A stretch of 64,000 nucleotides of DNA, taken from positions 744,001-808,000 of the forward strand of contig BLAL01000194.1 of the NCBI GenBank assembly GCA_015698045.1. Direction: 5' to 3'. This stretch comes from Rhizophagus clarus. Its lineage: Eukaryota > Glomeromycota > Glomeromycetes > Glomerales > Glomeraceae. The position numbers and the translations under genes were made by a program. The first letter of the stretch is position 1; each line of letters begins with the position of its first letter. The notes beneath the pieces were generated by a model. That model was not told the origin of the DNA, made no database searches, and was given only the letters and a program-made list of their open reading frames with translations. Shown piece after piece: positions 22,287-36,900 of the stretch.

Positions 22287-24515
22287 AGTTATACTGTATA
22301 AATATATAATTTGAGGTAAAAAAAAAAAAAAAAAAATTAATACGTGTAGATACACATGTATTTGCTCATCTATTCTCTAATTTAGTAATATTCTTTCCTT
22401 CTGCATTTACACACACTTTACATCTGTTTTTTTTTAATTTTACGTTAGAAAATCTTTCGATGTACCGTACATACTCACGAGAGCTGACATATTAGATCTA
22501 CAGACTGATCATCAATCGATTACTATACACTGTACCCTTGAAAGTAATAAATAAGTTGATATAATATACCTAAATTAAGAATCCCGCTTTGTTAAATGTC
22601 CCAAATTTAGAATAATATCCAGTTAAAACATCCCATCAAGGTGCCCATCAGAGGTTATAACCTATGCACTTGTGACACATAATGAATCACTTTGATGATC
22701 ACTTTGATAGGGACGAATTAAAATGTGGCGAAGAAAAATTTTTTTGCATAATTCAAATCCAAAGAAAAAAAAAATTATTGTCACTTTTTACTACAAATTG
22801 TTAACAAATATAAACATATATTACCTTTTTCATCAACTAAAAATGACGACCGTTTATGGTCGTGATAAAAGTTTACATTAGATCTTGTAACGAATAGTAT
22901 GTGGGTTTAAAGACAATTGCGGATTTAGGGTTGAAAGAAGGGTTTTATCAATTTTAAATTTCTTTTATTAATATCGACTCATAAAAGTTTTATATATTGG
23001 TTGTTGCAGAGGATATTATTTAATAAAAGTATCATATTTAAAGAAATTTGCGGACTTTTTCACTGAGAAAAAAATTTTTGCGTCGAAGAACATTTGAATT
23101 TATATTCAGGTAAATACAAGTTAAGATTAATTATAATAATTAACGCAATAAAACCCTTTTATAATTTTATTAATATTTTACTATACATTGTTTACACTCT
23201 CTTAAATTTCAGTGCCAAGAGGTAAAGAATGATACCTATTCATAGTTGCACCTGACTTCCACCTTAAAGAACAATTACGTATTTATTTATAAGTTCTTCA
23301 CTTTCTCTGATTTAAATAATATTAGATCCTACCTTTGATTTAGCTTAATAACGACACTTAATTGTTGTCCGTAATCTGTATAATAAATAATTTTTTGAGA
23401 ATAATCTTAAAAATATTAAAAAATATTTGATGAATGTGATGACCAAAAATTAAATTTGATCCTTGTAAACAAATAATTATTTTTTATTAATTAATAAATG
23501 GATTTTTATCAATTTTTACAGCAAACCCATCGAAATAACCGTATAATAATTAATTTCAAAAAAAAAAAACACAAAATACACTTTTTGGCACACTTATTAT
23601 TACTATCAGCAAAATACTAATGTTTAAGAAATAAGTTTAAAAGCATGTGAAAGGAGCACGAAAATACAAAATCTGTAATCTATATAACTCCCCAAAAAAA
23701 TCAAAGAACAAAGATCAAGGGAGCATAAAGAAAAAAATTCAAAATAACGAAACATACTCTTAATGAATGCAAGAAACCAATAATAAAATAATGCGGATAA
23801 AAGCTATTATCAAAAATCAACGTGATATTAGCATAAGCTCAGCTAAAGGTAATTAAATATTATACGAATAAAGTAAACCAACCCTCTTAGAAAGCATATA
23901 TCATAAGAGTTATATACTAATGAAAGAATCACTATATGAAAAACAAACAAAATTCAATAATTAAATAAAGATCACATAAACTAAGCATAAAACGTGTCAA
24001 AAAAAAAATAAAGCTTACCTAATTGATTAATTAACAAAATCAACATTGCACGAGACGTATTGTATGTCTAAAGGATTTTGTGTTTTGACACGAAACTTAA
24101 ATTTAGTTACTCCCTAAAGCACCTGAAGCAAAAATACATCAGATTTAATTGGAGAAAATCAAATCTCTTCGCTTTTCTCATTTAATATCTCTCTCTGTCC
24201 ACTATCGTTCATGACCTAGTAAATTCTTATAAAATAACGAACTACATTTCAAAGTGTAAGAATATATTTAATGACTTCATGCTAAAAGATTTTTTTTTTT
24301 TTTTAATTAAAACACAATGGCCTCTTAATTTCCCAAATGCTAAGAATACATAGGTATTAATTCCTAGGCTCTTCTTTAGCCATTATAAAAAAACTTCTCT
24401 TATTTCGTTTACCAGTCAAGAATTAGTTCTGTCAAGTCATAACAATATAGTGAACTTTGAATTAAAAAATTAATGAGGGGAAGGAAGATTATCGAGATTA
24501 TCTACTTTGGAAATC

Positions 24516-25833
24516 ATGTGATATTCGTTCCCAAATAATGGGTCACCTGATCTGATCTTTTCCCTTTGTTAGTTTAACACTTTGAGTAGCTCTTTGGTAG
24601 GGCTAGGTATAGAATAGCCTCACTGTACATTTGTAGTTCTTACGAATCTTACGTACATGTAGCTGTACTATTCACTATTTCTACCTAAATAAAATAAATG
24701 TATCGTTATATTTATCTGATTAACTTGCACTAAGTCCAAGATCTATAAAATAAGAAACCATGCTTAAAGTGAAAAAATATATTAAAATTTTAAAACAATA
24801 TATTTTAATCCTTTCTCGACTAAATTCATAAAAATAAAGATGAGTATACAATAATATTGTTACACTTTTACTCTATTATTAGATTCTTTCTATCTAGCTA
24901 AAAAAAATTAATTTCACTTTCGTAATTTGGAATATATTTCGTGTGGTTTCCGATTTCCGTGATTGGCCATATACATTGACGTAACCATGATTATCGTGCC
25001 ATCGATGAAACGATAAATGAATTGGATTTAAAGTAAACTTCCAATTAACCTTTTTTGAGATTTTGTGAAATTAAATTAATTAAATAATAAATATATATAT
25101 ATAACTAAATTTAGTCATTATTTGATTCGTTTAAAGGATTAATAAAAATTAATTTGTTTTCTGTAAAAAAGATTCTTTTCACTTTATTGTAACAAATGAT
25201 TGTAATGTCTTAAAAGGAGATCGAAGGAAGGTTGACCGATGCACAATATGTAACGCGAATAATTTTTGTAATTTATTAATTATTCTTGGCAAAAAAAGAA
25301 AAAAAAAAAAAACAAACAAATTGTTTTATTTAATTTATTAAAATTTATTAATTGCGTTTCTTATTAAAAATAAATAATAAACAAATGATCTCATTTCAAC
25401 ATCATAAAAATTACCAACACACCCCGTGATATTAATGTAACAAAACGTCAAAAGTTCTGGTGATGTCGCCGACTATATTGTATTGTATCTCGCGTAATTA
25501 ATAGCGCAGCAATCGTAAGTATTCACGAGAAATTAACTTAAACGATTTTTATAATGATAATTTCAATCAATGAAATTAAAATAAGTCTTTAATGATTTAA
25601 CTTGAATGATTATAATGCCATAATGCTCAACCTCAATCAATGAAAAAAAAAAAGAGTAATAAATAAATAAAAAAATTAACCCAACTTTGAAAAAAAAAAA
25701 TTTTATAAGTAGTAGCACATATAATACAAAAAAAAAGGAATTGTCCAAAATATTAACGAAATTAACTAAAACTAATAAAAAAAAAAATTACATACATACA
25801 TATAATTATATAAGAAAAACATGATTTTTAAAA
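24516..25833. other. Gene-free stretch before the channel gene 3' end
   Basis: AT-rich. The minus-strand frame at 25563-25748 is low-complexity phenylalanine and lies in the 3' region of the channel gene. Confidence 0.5.
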
Positions 25834-28800
25834 TTATTTTTGACTTTGTATTATAGAGATTAAATTTTTGATACTTTCTTCCATAGAATTTAATTTTCCA
25901 GAAAATTCTTTTTCCATGGATTGAATTTTTTCTTTTAACATTCTAGTTTCATCCTGATTATCATTTTGAAGGATACTATTACTAATTGGTTTACTAATAA
26001 TAGTTGAAGGTTTTGTTTTTAATGATTTTTCCATAATTTCATTATTTTCATCAACAAACCAATATAAAGATAATGGAATTTCTTGATTTTGATCTTTTCT
26101 TGGTGAAGAAATAGAATCTACTTCAGTGGAATAAGCGTATAAAAGATCTTTATAATGATCGTTTTCATAATCATTATTATCATCATCATCCCATGGATTT
26201 TTATCGGCGATTTTTAATAAGAAATTTTCATGATGTTTTCTTGCTTTCTCTGTTTTTCTTAACCATTCTTCAATATAATCAGATTTTCCGATGTAATAAA
26301 TATATCGAGGATTTCCTCTTTTACTTCCAAGAGGTTTTTCGATCGTTTCATAATCTTCGATCAATTCCGCTCGATATTCTAATACGGCATGTCTACCAAT
26401 TTCTTTCGCGTCTTCATATGCACCACTAAATAAATATATTAAAAAATAAGTTTATTTGAAATACGATTAATAATATTAAAATTCAACTTACGTCATGATC
26501 GCGATCAACATATTCTGTAAAATTGTAACGAGAAGGATACTAGCAATAATAGAATAAACATCTACTGGCCAAAAATTCCATTGTTCTAATTGATCCCAAC
26601 GACCACCTGTCCAAAAGAAGACTGATTCGACGGATTTAACAAAATTTGTGAAATAATTGTCTGATATGCTTTTCACATCAAACTTTTGGTCCACTGTATA
26701 CGGTAATGTTTGACCATTTTCATCAGAGATTGTGAAGGAAGAACCATTAGGATCAATACCTATGCCTTCAGTATCATTAAGTAAAACGAACCTATTAAAA
26801 TAATTATAAAGTTTTAGTAAAAGATCGAATAAAATTATTTCACGTTAATTTAAATTTCACTCACATAGCATGACCAAATCCGAGGACAACCACTAGAATA
26901 AAAATTAAGAAAGGTATGATTTGCTTCAAAATATTGACAATAATATAAATGTAAGCTCCAGATCTTTCAAAGTATCGTAACAACTGTTTTTTTTTTTTTT
27001 TAAAAAAAAAAAAAATAAGTTAATATCAAGATATTTATGTTACGTTACGTATATAAGTTTTTATCCAAAACTTACCAAAAATAGTTCCAACCACATTATT
27101 AAAACTGCAAATGAATTAAAGATAGTAAATATTCGATAATCTTTCACAAATGGTTCCTTTTGATCTTGAGTAAGATTATCAAAGTTGTCGGGGATAATAT
27201 TAGAATAGTATAAATTTAAACTAGTCATCACTAATGGAAAAATGACTGAAATCAAATCAAAAAAATTATAAAGGCCAAAATATCTTTTCCATTTTTCATA
27301 TTTTAACTGAATTCTTTCAGTATTCAATAAATAAAATCCCAGCCAATAAAATGCAACAAAAATTATAAGTGCCCCCCAATCACTAGTAATTTTATCACTT
27401 GCTCCTTTAATTGCACCGTTTATAATTGCAAAAAGTAATGCAAATGCAACGTATATAAGTGCGTGTCTTAAGAAATGATTTCTTGCTGCGTTCCATTTAA
27501 AATCGATTACTGCGGCCATTGATGGATTGTCATAAATTTCTGCATTATTGTCTTCCCTTATCATTCTTAAGAATGAACTTAATTGATGCTTCTTCTTAAT
27601 CACATGACCACGTGGCCAAAATAACAATTTTAAAAATTTGAAAGGAATCTTCCAGTATTCTTCTCGTTTATCCTCAAATTTCTCAGGATATACGGTAAAA
27701 TCAGGAAGAGGAACCATGTAAACCTGATTAATAAGTGAAGAATTAGGTGCGGATGTTGTTTTGTTCACTATATCCGTAATAATTTTCTCTCCACTAAAAG
27801 AAAAAAAAAAAAATAAGAAATCGTTTATTGTTTACGTTTAATCTTATTGTATTAATTATATTTACCTTTGTTTTCCTTCAACGATTGATTTTGATAAGAA
27901 ATTGCGCTCTCCTTTCTTCTTGGTGAGACCCAATTTTACATTTAATGCATGAACATCTTTGTGATTACTTCTATCCATGTCTTTAACACGAATCTTAGAT
28001 TGATCCAAGAAAACTTCACTGGCACCAAAACAAGGTTTTTGAAACAATTCTTTAACATAAAATTCTAAATTATATTCATATAATACTGGAATCGCTTTAG
28101 CAACAGTAAACATCCAATTTGGAGAACTTAAAGCATTATTAGAATAATATTCTAATAAATATTTAACTATAATTGTATCTTTTCGATAACCTCCTTTTGT
28201 ACATGCGACAGCGATTTCAAGATCGGTTTCTTTTACGTTTTGTCCACCCCAAAAATACCGTCTTGGAATATGTAAATAATTATTTTTCCCGTCTTTTACA
28301 GAAAATAAAATAATTTTAATTATATATGTACAGTTACCACGAATTAGATTTGTCATAATATCAAAACGTATATCTAACATTCTCCATAATCCATGACTTT
28401 TAGTTAAATATTTTTTAACGATATGTTCAGTTTGTTGAATCAAATCATCAAATTGATGTTGTCTTTTTGGATCTAAAGGTTGACCTTTTTTCTTGTTAAA
28501 AAATTCCAATGCTTCACAAGCACGTACTGGAGTATTAACTTTTTCAGGCCATTCAAGTGTAACTTTGTCTCCAGGTTCAGAGAGAGAATTTTTAGAGGGA
28601 ATATATAATACTAATGAGAATTCATTATGACCAACTTCTAAAGATTGAATTTTCATTGGTCTATTATAAGTATTTGTCCAAATAAATTCAAGAACTCTCG
28701 TAGATGATGTTAATGATGATTTTGTAGATGAGGTTCCACTTTTTCTTTTACGCCATACTTGAACGGTGGATTCTCCAATAAATAATTGAATAGTTTTATT

Positions 28801-30276
28801 GTCATCAAGATAAACTGAAGTACGTTCATAAGTTTTATTATTTAATATCCAAGGTTCAGGATTCCTAATAATAATTTTATTTTCATATTTAGAATCTAAA
28901 TATTTTCCATAAACATCGTAAATTGAATGATAACTCGTACTAGTATTATTTGCTATAGCAGTTGATGAAGAAGAATTAGATTTATTAAATTGAATTTCAT
29001 TTCTCATAATTGAATTTACAGGTTCTAATAATTTAACAATTTCGGAATCTTCTAATAACGGATTAATATTTCCATCATCAGCAATTGTAATAAGACATCC
29101 TGAAGAATTGGCCAACTTTTGATGACGTTCACTTGTTTTAGGAAATAATGAAAAAGTATCATTAATCCTTCTAACACAATTATCAGAGCTATTAAATAAA
29201 TCCCAAACTACAATAATAGGAGTAGATTCAATTTCAGAAGTATCTTCATTATATCTTTCTTCTTCAATAACGATTAATAATTTTTCATCATTCTTAATGA
29301 AATCAAAAAAAAGGATTTGAATATTCGATTCATTAAACTTTTTTGTTGTAACTTCTAAACTATTCTCCATTAAATAAATGGAAATACTATTCGCACCACG
29401 ACAATAAGCAAATAAGGATTCATTATTTGAAATAGCATAACAAGAATGTCCTCTTCCTAAAACTGAAGCAGCGTTTTCTTCAGATTTTTGAAAAGTATTT
29501 TCTAATAAAGTTGTTTTCAAATTATACATTTCAACAGTTTGTACTTTATTCTTATAACTTTCAACTACAAAACGACCTTTTACCAAACTTTGTTGAATAA
29601 AAAAACTAGAAATCTCAGTATTTGATAATAATTTATTTGGCAAATTAAAATTTTCAACGAGTTTATCGGAGAAGAAATTAAACCAACCAGGATCATAATT
29701 TTCACCTATCATGGTATTAAGTTTTTCATGAGGAATAGAAAATTTAGAGATTCCATAAGCATTTACAAGAACCAAATCGGTCTTATCACAAACTGAACTT
29801 TCATAATCCAAGAATTTAATTATACCGCCCATATCATTAATTGAAGAGGAAATTCTCGCTTGTTGTGCAGAAGAAATGACCCAAGTATGTTTAATAGTTG
29901 AATCGGCACCATTAAATTCATCATCAAAACAAGAAACGGCGATTAGAACATCAGTTGTTTTATCATCTAAAGTAATTTCATTTGATACGGATAAACTCCA
30001 AACTACAGCAGGAGTGTAAGCATTTTTAAAATTATTATAGTTTAATGTAGTAAATTTTGATATATTATCGGATCGACATAATTTTAATTGATAAGTAGCG
30101 ATGTTTAATGTTGCTATTTGAGTACCATCAGGACTTATAGCGATATATTGATGACCATCATATATATTCTTTTTGTTATGTTTTGATTCAAAAGAAGCGA
30201 TTGACCTAATTTCCGCTTTTTCTTCGTCGCTATATAAATGCGATGGTGTTTGATTAGATTTTCGGAATGACAACAT
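25834..30276 (-). CDS. Ion-transport-domain (TRP-like) channel with beta-propeller-like N-terminus, 1379 aa
   Basis: Five exons on the minus strand: 27866-30276, 27076-27793, 26865-26983, 26492-26791 and 25834-26425, total 4140 nt in frame. Residues 1 to about 640 look like repeated beta blades (YIAISPDGTQIATLN, CYAISNNESLFAYCRG, SGCLITIADDGN). Residues from about 910 have six hydrophobic helices (LIYVAFALLFAIING, ALIIFVAFYWLGFYLL, FDLISVIFPLVMTSL, FNSFAVLIMWLELFL, IIPFLIFILVVVLGFG, IIASILLVTILQNMLIAIMT). A pore-like segment, FFWTGGRWDQLEQ, lies between the last two. The C-terminus is cytosolic and ends in a coiled coil (MLKEKIQSMEKEFSGKLNSM). The layout fits a fungal TRP-like cation channel at plasma or internal membranes. 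The ion and gating are unknown. A TATA-like CTATATAAAC lies about 175 bp upstream. Confidence 0.85.
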
Positions 30277-32400
30277 GATTTTACACTTTACACGTTAATG
30301 AATTCAAAATGAAAATTACAAAACGATAATCCTCTCAGAGGATTAATTAAATGAAAGGATGTGAAAAGGATTTTTATTTTTTTTTTTTTAAAAAAAAATC
30401 TTTTTTTTTAAATTTTGATTTTTTTTTTATTCTCAAAGAGAGTCCCTTTGTTTATATAGTTGTTTTGACATGCAAATGTCGCGTTCCAGTGTAAATTAAT
30501 AATTTATATGTAACCTTATTTTCAAAATTTTTTACATAATAATGTAACACATCACACATAAAATATCGTTCTAAATTTAACAATGCCTTATATATTTTAG
30601 TGGATTTTTTTTTTTTTTTTATGGCATGGAAGCGATATTTCCTTCTTAAGATTACTTAAAATTCGAAAAATACAAATATATCGAATAATTTAGAATATAG
30701 ATGATTAGTTATCATGGCGCTTAACGGTGGCGTACAGTATTTATTTGATGTTGAAACTCAATGAGATGTGATCGACCTAATATAAATATGTAATGTTGTA
30801 CAAATCGCATAAATGTTTATTCGTATGGCATGATATCATGGCTTTCCCTTTATTGACTGTATTAGTATTTAAATTATTTCAAATGCGAATGCAAAAGAAG
30901 AAAATGTTGCGTCGTTAGTAAGCAGTCAAAAAAACGGAAATTCCGTGAATAAACAAACAAATTTCTGAGAAAATGATATATAAAAAAAAAAAAAAAAAAT
31001 TTTTTTTTCCATAAATTACCTTATTTAATGTAGTAATATTTGAATCATAACCAATGCATCAATTATAATTTTTAATGAAAGAATTCAAAATAAAATTCGA
31101 ACTTTAAAAACAAATAATTGTTATTTGCTCAAATTGTGATTGAATGGGATAATATTGATGATATTCAATTAAAAAGAAAACCAATCAAACCAAAAGGAAT
31201 TTTTCGCATTACAAAAATTCGTTAAGGGTTTAGGTCCTTTCGGAATTTCGGAATACGAATTTATAATTAAGTAATCCAATGTAACATATTAACTTCTTGT
31301 TACTGAAACTTTTTACCTTCGAAGATGCCTCTTGCAGTATGTACCTAAGCCAAGAAAAGCTTTTTTCCTTTTTAACAAAAATTTTTACAATTAACTTCAT
31401 ATTTAATCTTAATCTAAAATTATTTTTTATTTTTATTTATAATTTATAACACCCCTAAACCCCAATGTTTCATAAAAAAAAGATTAATTTTTTTACAAAA
31501 GTTGCGTTTTCTCACAAGTTCTTTACAAGGTTTTTTTTTTTACAAGTTTCCTTTTTTACAAATTGTTTGTAATTTTTCTTTGTTTTTTAAAATGTTAATT
31601 AAAATTATATTACCGTTACTATTAAAAATTTATGATTTCGCATGAGATTGACATAGATTATATACGGAAATGTTGTGCCGTAACTACATTTTTTTTTTTA
31701 TTATTATTTGTCGTTTTGAAATTTTCATCTGCATGTAATGCAGAATGTGATCGATATTCCTTAAAAATTTAATAACCAATGAAACCAATGAATTTTTTTC
31801 ATCTCACATAATTCGTTACATTCGTTACTGATCTGACTTGCTTTGTTGTTTCACGATATTTACTTTTAAAGTTTGATGTGCATTTTTTTTCGGAGTTTCG
31901 GAGTTATTCATTATTACTGATTTAACTTAGATAGCAACAATAGCAATAAAGTATCCCTTAACATTAAGTGATTTCTAAAGAGATTTCCATTAAAATTAAT
32001 AAAACCGGAAAAGGTACTTTTACAAGATTTTTTTTTTTTTTCTTTCTCCCTTCTTTTCTTTTTTGGAAAAAAAGAATTTATTTTGTCTTAAAATTCGTTT
32101 TGTAATTTCTTTGTTTTTTTTTTCTTTTTGATAAATTAGAATTTCTAATATCATATTAAGAGTATATTAATTTCGATTTGTGATACACCCCTTTAATTTC
32201 AATAATTCTCAAATTTATTTTGGAAATTGACTAAGAGGTTTTTTGTATTCCGTTCACTAAAAATAACTTTTTTTTTTTTTAATAATTATCTCTGCCAAGA
32301 GAAAGTAAATATTGCCGTTCGTTCGCGGATTACGCCATTAAAGCTTACCTATATTAGACTACTCATCTATCATTATGAAATTTGTAGTTAATAATGAACA

Positions 32401-32437
32401 AATCTCTAATTATTCTCTAATTATTCTCTAATTACTA
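32401..32437. repeat. Short tandem repeat, 12-bp unit
   Basis: Three copies of TCTCTAATTAT(T) in a row. A simple repeat within the gene desert. Confidence 0.7.
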
Positions 32438-33933
32438 AAATAAACACTTTCTTCTTACCCAAAAAAAAAGTATAATATTGAACTTCTTACGCATCTTTTA
32501 GTAATTGCGAATTTAACTTAAATTGAACCTTTTTTTTATACTGACAATTCACTATTCTAATGTCGTGTATTATATTCCATAGATGGATATTCATAGAGCG
32601 GAAGTCTAGAAACGATGTGTCACGCAACCACAAATAAAGATCGGCGTGTTATATGTACAGAAACATATCGGATGATCAGAAAAGTCTCGTCTCCAATAAT
32701 ATTAATTGGACCAATTTTCAAATCAGCGCTTTTATTTTACTGATTAGATTTGTATTATATTATATGATATTTGTAAAATATGGAATGAACATATAAATGA
32801 TAATAATATTTATTTCTATTTTTAAAATTAAGTATTGATTTGAGTTTTATATGCTTATTATGTCGCAAAAGATTTATTTTTAGTGCTTTCAATCAATATC
32901 TATTAATATCATATGATATTAAAGTTTACATCTAATTCTCCTTCGTTTCGGACGCTTCCTGCAAGTTTCAGCAGAAAGGAGTATTAAAAGTTTGCCTGAT
33001 CAAGTTAATAAAAATAAGGATGTAACCTTTGCCGAATTTTTTCTTTCAATGGACGGAATGAAGCGAGAGTATACGTCCCAGTTCATAAACGTGCAGTGCA
33101 TCTTTCTCCACAGGCAAAAGGAAAAACAAAAAGTTATTCTCAAGCCACTTGTAATGATATTTGTCAGATGAATTTTCCAAGTACAGTTTCTCATTTTCAT
33201 TCATAATGTTCACATTATTCAAATTTCCAATGCATCTAAAGAATAGCAAATCAGAGATCATATTCTGGAAGTTTGAAATCACTGCGAAGAATATAGAATG
33301 TAGAATTTGATTACAGATGCAAGATTATGGATCATTGTTCTTTTGACATATCATAAGAACTTGTATTTTAGAGTTCAGACTTTGGTTCAAATATTTTGCT
33401 TAGCAAAAATGATATAATTTGTACCTAGAAAATTTACTTCGCATTTACTCTACTGCAATATAGTACTTATGGCACGCAACCTTAGGTATTTACGTTACGG
33501 TCTTGCTGTAGTTTGGTGTTATGACATTACTAGGGATCCAAACGTTGTAATAAAATGCAGATAAACCGAGTAATGACGTAAATTTTCCATGCCGTAAATA
33601 GATGGACTTCGAAAAAAAAAATTTCGTTTTCTTTAGGAATACTTTCACGGACTTTCTGCCGGTAAATTGGTAAGGGTTTTAATATTTGTTTTCAAGAAAC
33701 GTTAACTTCTTTTTTTTTTTAGAAATGGTTATCGCAGGACTTTTCGGACTTCTTGATGAGTGAAGAAAAATTTTTCTTTGGAACTTACTTTTAAGAAATG
33801 ACATTTAACTTCGTTTCTTTCTCGGAATAGTTCTTGCGAGATCTCTTGGATTTCTTAGTAGCGCCATGAATGTGTACTATTTTTTTTTTTTTTTAGATAA
33901 AGAGACATCCATTTACGGCACATATATTTTCGA

Positions 33934-33998
33934 CATTATGGCATTATGGCATTACGGAATACGGAATTACAGCACTACGGAATCACGGAATTACGGTT
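33934..33998. repeat. Degenerate short repeat of ATTACGGA type
   Basis: Eight or so imperfect copies of CATTATGG, CATTACGG and AATTACGG in a row. No function is evident. Confidence 0.65.
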
Positions 33999-36900
33999 AT
34001 CCCGATAACGCTCATAGTTATACAGTAACTTTTGCAACGGACTTTTAACGAATTTCGTTTTCATAATTACATTTCCTCATTATTGTTTATATTTTCTTAA
34101 TTATATACAATATGGGAATATTTTAATTAATACTATGCTGGTAATGAAATACTAAAATAGCATATTATTTATTTATTTCGAAATGCTCTCGATTAAATTA
34201 CTCAAATATTTAGAGTTTTAATTCCATTTATTAAAACATAACTATCATTGGCATAACTATCATTGTAAACTGTAAAAGCAAACTATATTGTAGTTAGTGC
34301 CAACAATTTTGAAGATACTTTATAATTTTTATTCACTGATATCATCAAATTTAATAAAGAAAAAAGGAGTTTAAATTTCAACCTTTATTTTGTAAGCTTC
34401 CTTCTATATCATTATGAAATTATAATTTTATATAAAATCCAGAGTTTAATTTGTACAAAATTTGACTATTAAATGAGTATTTCTTAGTGTATAATAAACA
34501 TATATCATCGTTCAACGCTGCCTAAAGTACCCTAAGATTTTTACAATTCCGACAAAAGAAGTTTGAGAGGTAAGCACAAATTTACCAGCATTAAGGGGAG
34601 GGAGTCTTATAACATGAAGCACGTTTTAAAGGGGATACTTTGTGCTTTGCTATATGTTATTCTATTATTCTATTATTCTATTTAACTCTTGTTAATGTCA
34701 TTCATCCTTGTCTTAATTTTTCTTTCCAAACAACGTAATTACCTAAAACTCCGTTATATACAGTACAGTATACCGTATTGAAAATCTCCGCTAATCAATA
34801 TGTGATTCAATAACTCTTAACGCCACGTCCCCAGAAAAAACAGGAATATTAATAGATCTATCAATATGTTTAATAATTTTAACCCTTCATTTTTCAATAT
34901 TGTATATTCAATTAAATTTATTTGTTTTCCAAATAATTATAACAACTGAATCTCTGAAAATACTCATGATCATAACTAAAATCAGAACAGAATAGCTCAT
35001 GAAAAAAAAAAAATTTTATAATAAAAAATAAACAACTGATGAGAACCGATATCATAGACTCTTTCTCATAAGATTCTAAAATTTCTTCCCCATTTATTCA
35101 TATACAAGTAAAAAAAACATAATCTAAAGTAATATGAATGATATTATTTCACATATATTTAAACATGCATATTTAAAATATATTTAAAACTTCCCAAATT
35201 ATCTAGGCTGAATACAAAGCAAAATGAGCCAAAGTACTTGTTGGTTATTTTGACTAACCTTTAAAATATCACGTTAATATCAGAATTTGTGTTATGCTTA
35301 TACATACAGCACTATACAATAATTACTTCAAAACTTTGAAAGGTACCCTACAAATAAAAGATATAGTTGAGTTGTCTTTTAAAGAAATGGCATTTGCCCT
35401 TACTTTACAATTTTTGACACATTACTAAATATTATTGGTATTAGCCGCAGAAGAGTTGTCATAAAAAAATTAATTCCTGATATTAGTAATTTTTGAATAT
35501 CATTGGTGTTGTAATAACCAATCAGGCTAAATTGTGGCTGTTTTCTTCAAAAAAAGAAGCTTTGCTGAAAAAATAAGCCAAATCAAAGCCTCTCCATTAT
35601 ATAAACACCTTTTTTTCTCTCCCTCTTCACTTTTCATAAAAAAAAAAAATTACAAAAACTTATAACAAATAATGCAATGAATATATACATGTATACATAT
35701 ATAAACTATGTTACCTTATAAACTATGCTACCTTAATGATTCAATAATAATCCTAAAACTACATAATAATACCCATTACTCTAGAGAGATAATTTTACCA
35801 GGTCAAGCATCTAAGTATGCGAATTAACAAACCAATTTCTAACCAATGAAACTCCAAGTTTATTAATTCATTATAAATTATATTTTTTATATATAACATA
35901 TGTTAGATATCCACACATTTCAACGCATATAAGAAATAGAAATTATATTAAATGAATGGTGTAAGCCAACTCTTGAAATGTGTAAAAACTGCCATAAACT
36001 CAAAAAATCATAGAAATTACAGAGGTTTTTGGCCAATTTGATCCAATAAATATTATCTTGAACAGAAAAGATTATTATGGTATGAAAAGAATTTTTACAA
36101 CACAAGGTTTTAGAAAAATGTTGAAGAAACAAAAACTAGAAAAAAAAAGTATTTATTCAGAATAATAAGTCAAAGAAAGTAATTTCCAAAAGATTAAACT
36201 GACATCATCTTAATCAAACAGATTATTAAAGTTATAACTTGCTAAGAGAATTTACTTGATAAGTTTGAGAAAAGTTAAAAACTTGAAAAAAGATACAGAA
36301 ATTTAAATTTACAAAGAATAAGCATCCTTATTGTTAAAATTATAGATTACTTGACATTTAAGTTTAATCATTTATCCCAAAATTTCAATTCAAAAGTGAT
36401 AGTAATATTTTATTTTAAAGAACTATTTATAATCAAAAAAATTAAAAAATTATAAAGATTTATTAAAATTACTTTATGAAAAACAAACAAACTTTATTGT
36501 GTATTTAACTGATGAAACAATCATAGCTTATACAGTATATGGCAATTCAAAATAGTGAAATATTTTATAATTATAATTAGTAAAGAAAGAAAAATAATCA
36601 TATTTTATTTATTTTAAACTCAAACAATATGAAATTTATTATTTATAATTAATTGTTTATATAGATTATTTAAATGAATCTTTAATCAAACTATTCTAGA
36701 AGATTAATTTACGTAGGGATGTTTATATCTACTTATAAAAGAATTATCACATAAAATGGAAAAATTCAACATGAGTAATACAGCACTGATATCATTTTTG
36801 CGTGAAAATAACATTTAGAATATCTCTCACATTAATACTATTGATTATAAAACATACATCGTAATCAAGGTATAGAAGATTTGATGATGAGCAAAATTCA

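Larger units (their letters stand above)
20770..24515. repeat. Right arm of the long inverted duplication
   Basis: It is the inverted partner of 2150-5730. The inner edge is near 20770, where TTGTGCACAGG matches the left arm's TTGTGCACGGG read in reverse. The outer edge is near 24515, where ATAATCTCGATAATC matches 2185-2195. It contains a 492-bp MITE that the left arm lacks. The only gene seen is the small one at 22074-22286. The sequence 22287-24515 holds no coding signal. Confidence 0.85.

Noticed and set aside
2150-24515. Reading the inverted arms as terminal repeats of one large virus-like (Polinton-type) element
   Set aside because: The interval between the arms has no polymerase, integrase or capsid-like frame and holds host-type kinases; the arms have no clean ends or target duplication.
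33000-33282. Two overlapping minus-strand frames with protein-like pieces
   Set aside because: Suggestive composition only; neither is recognisable nor extendable by splicing.
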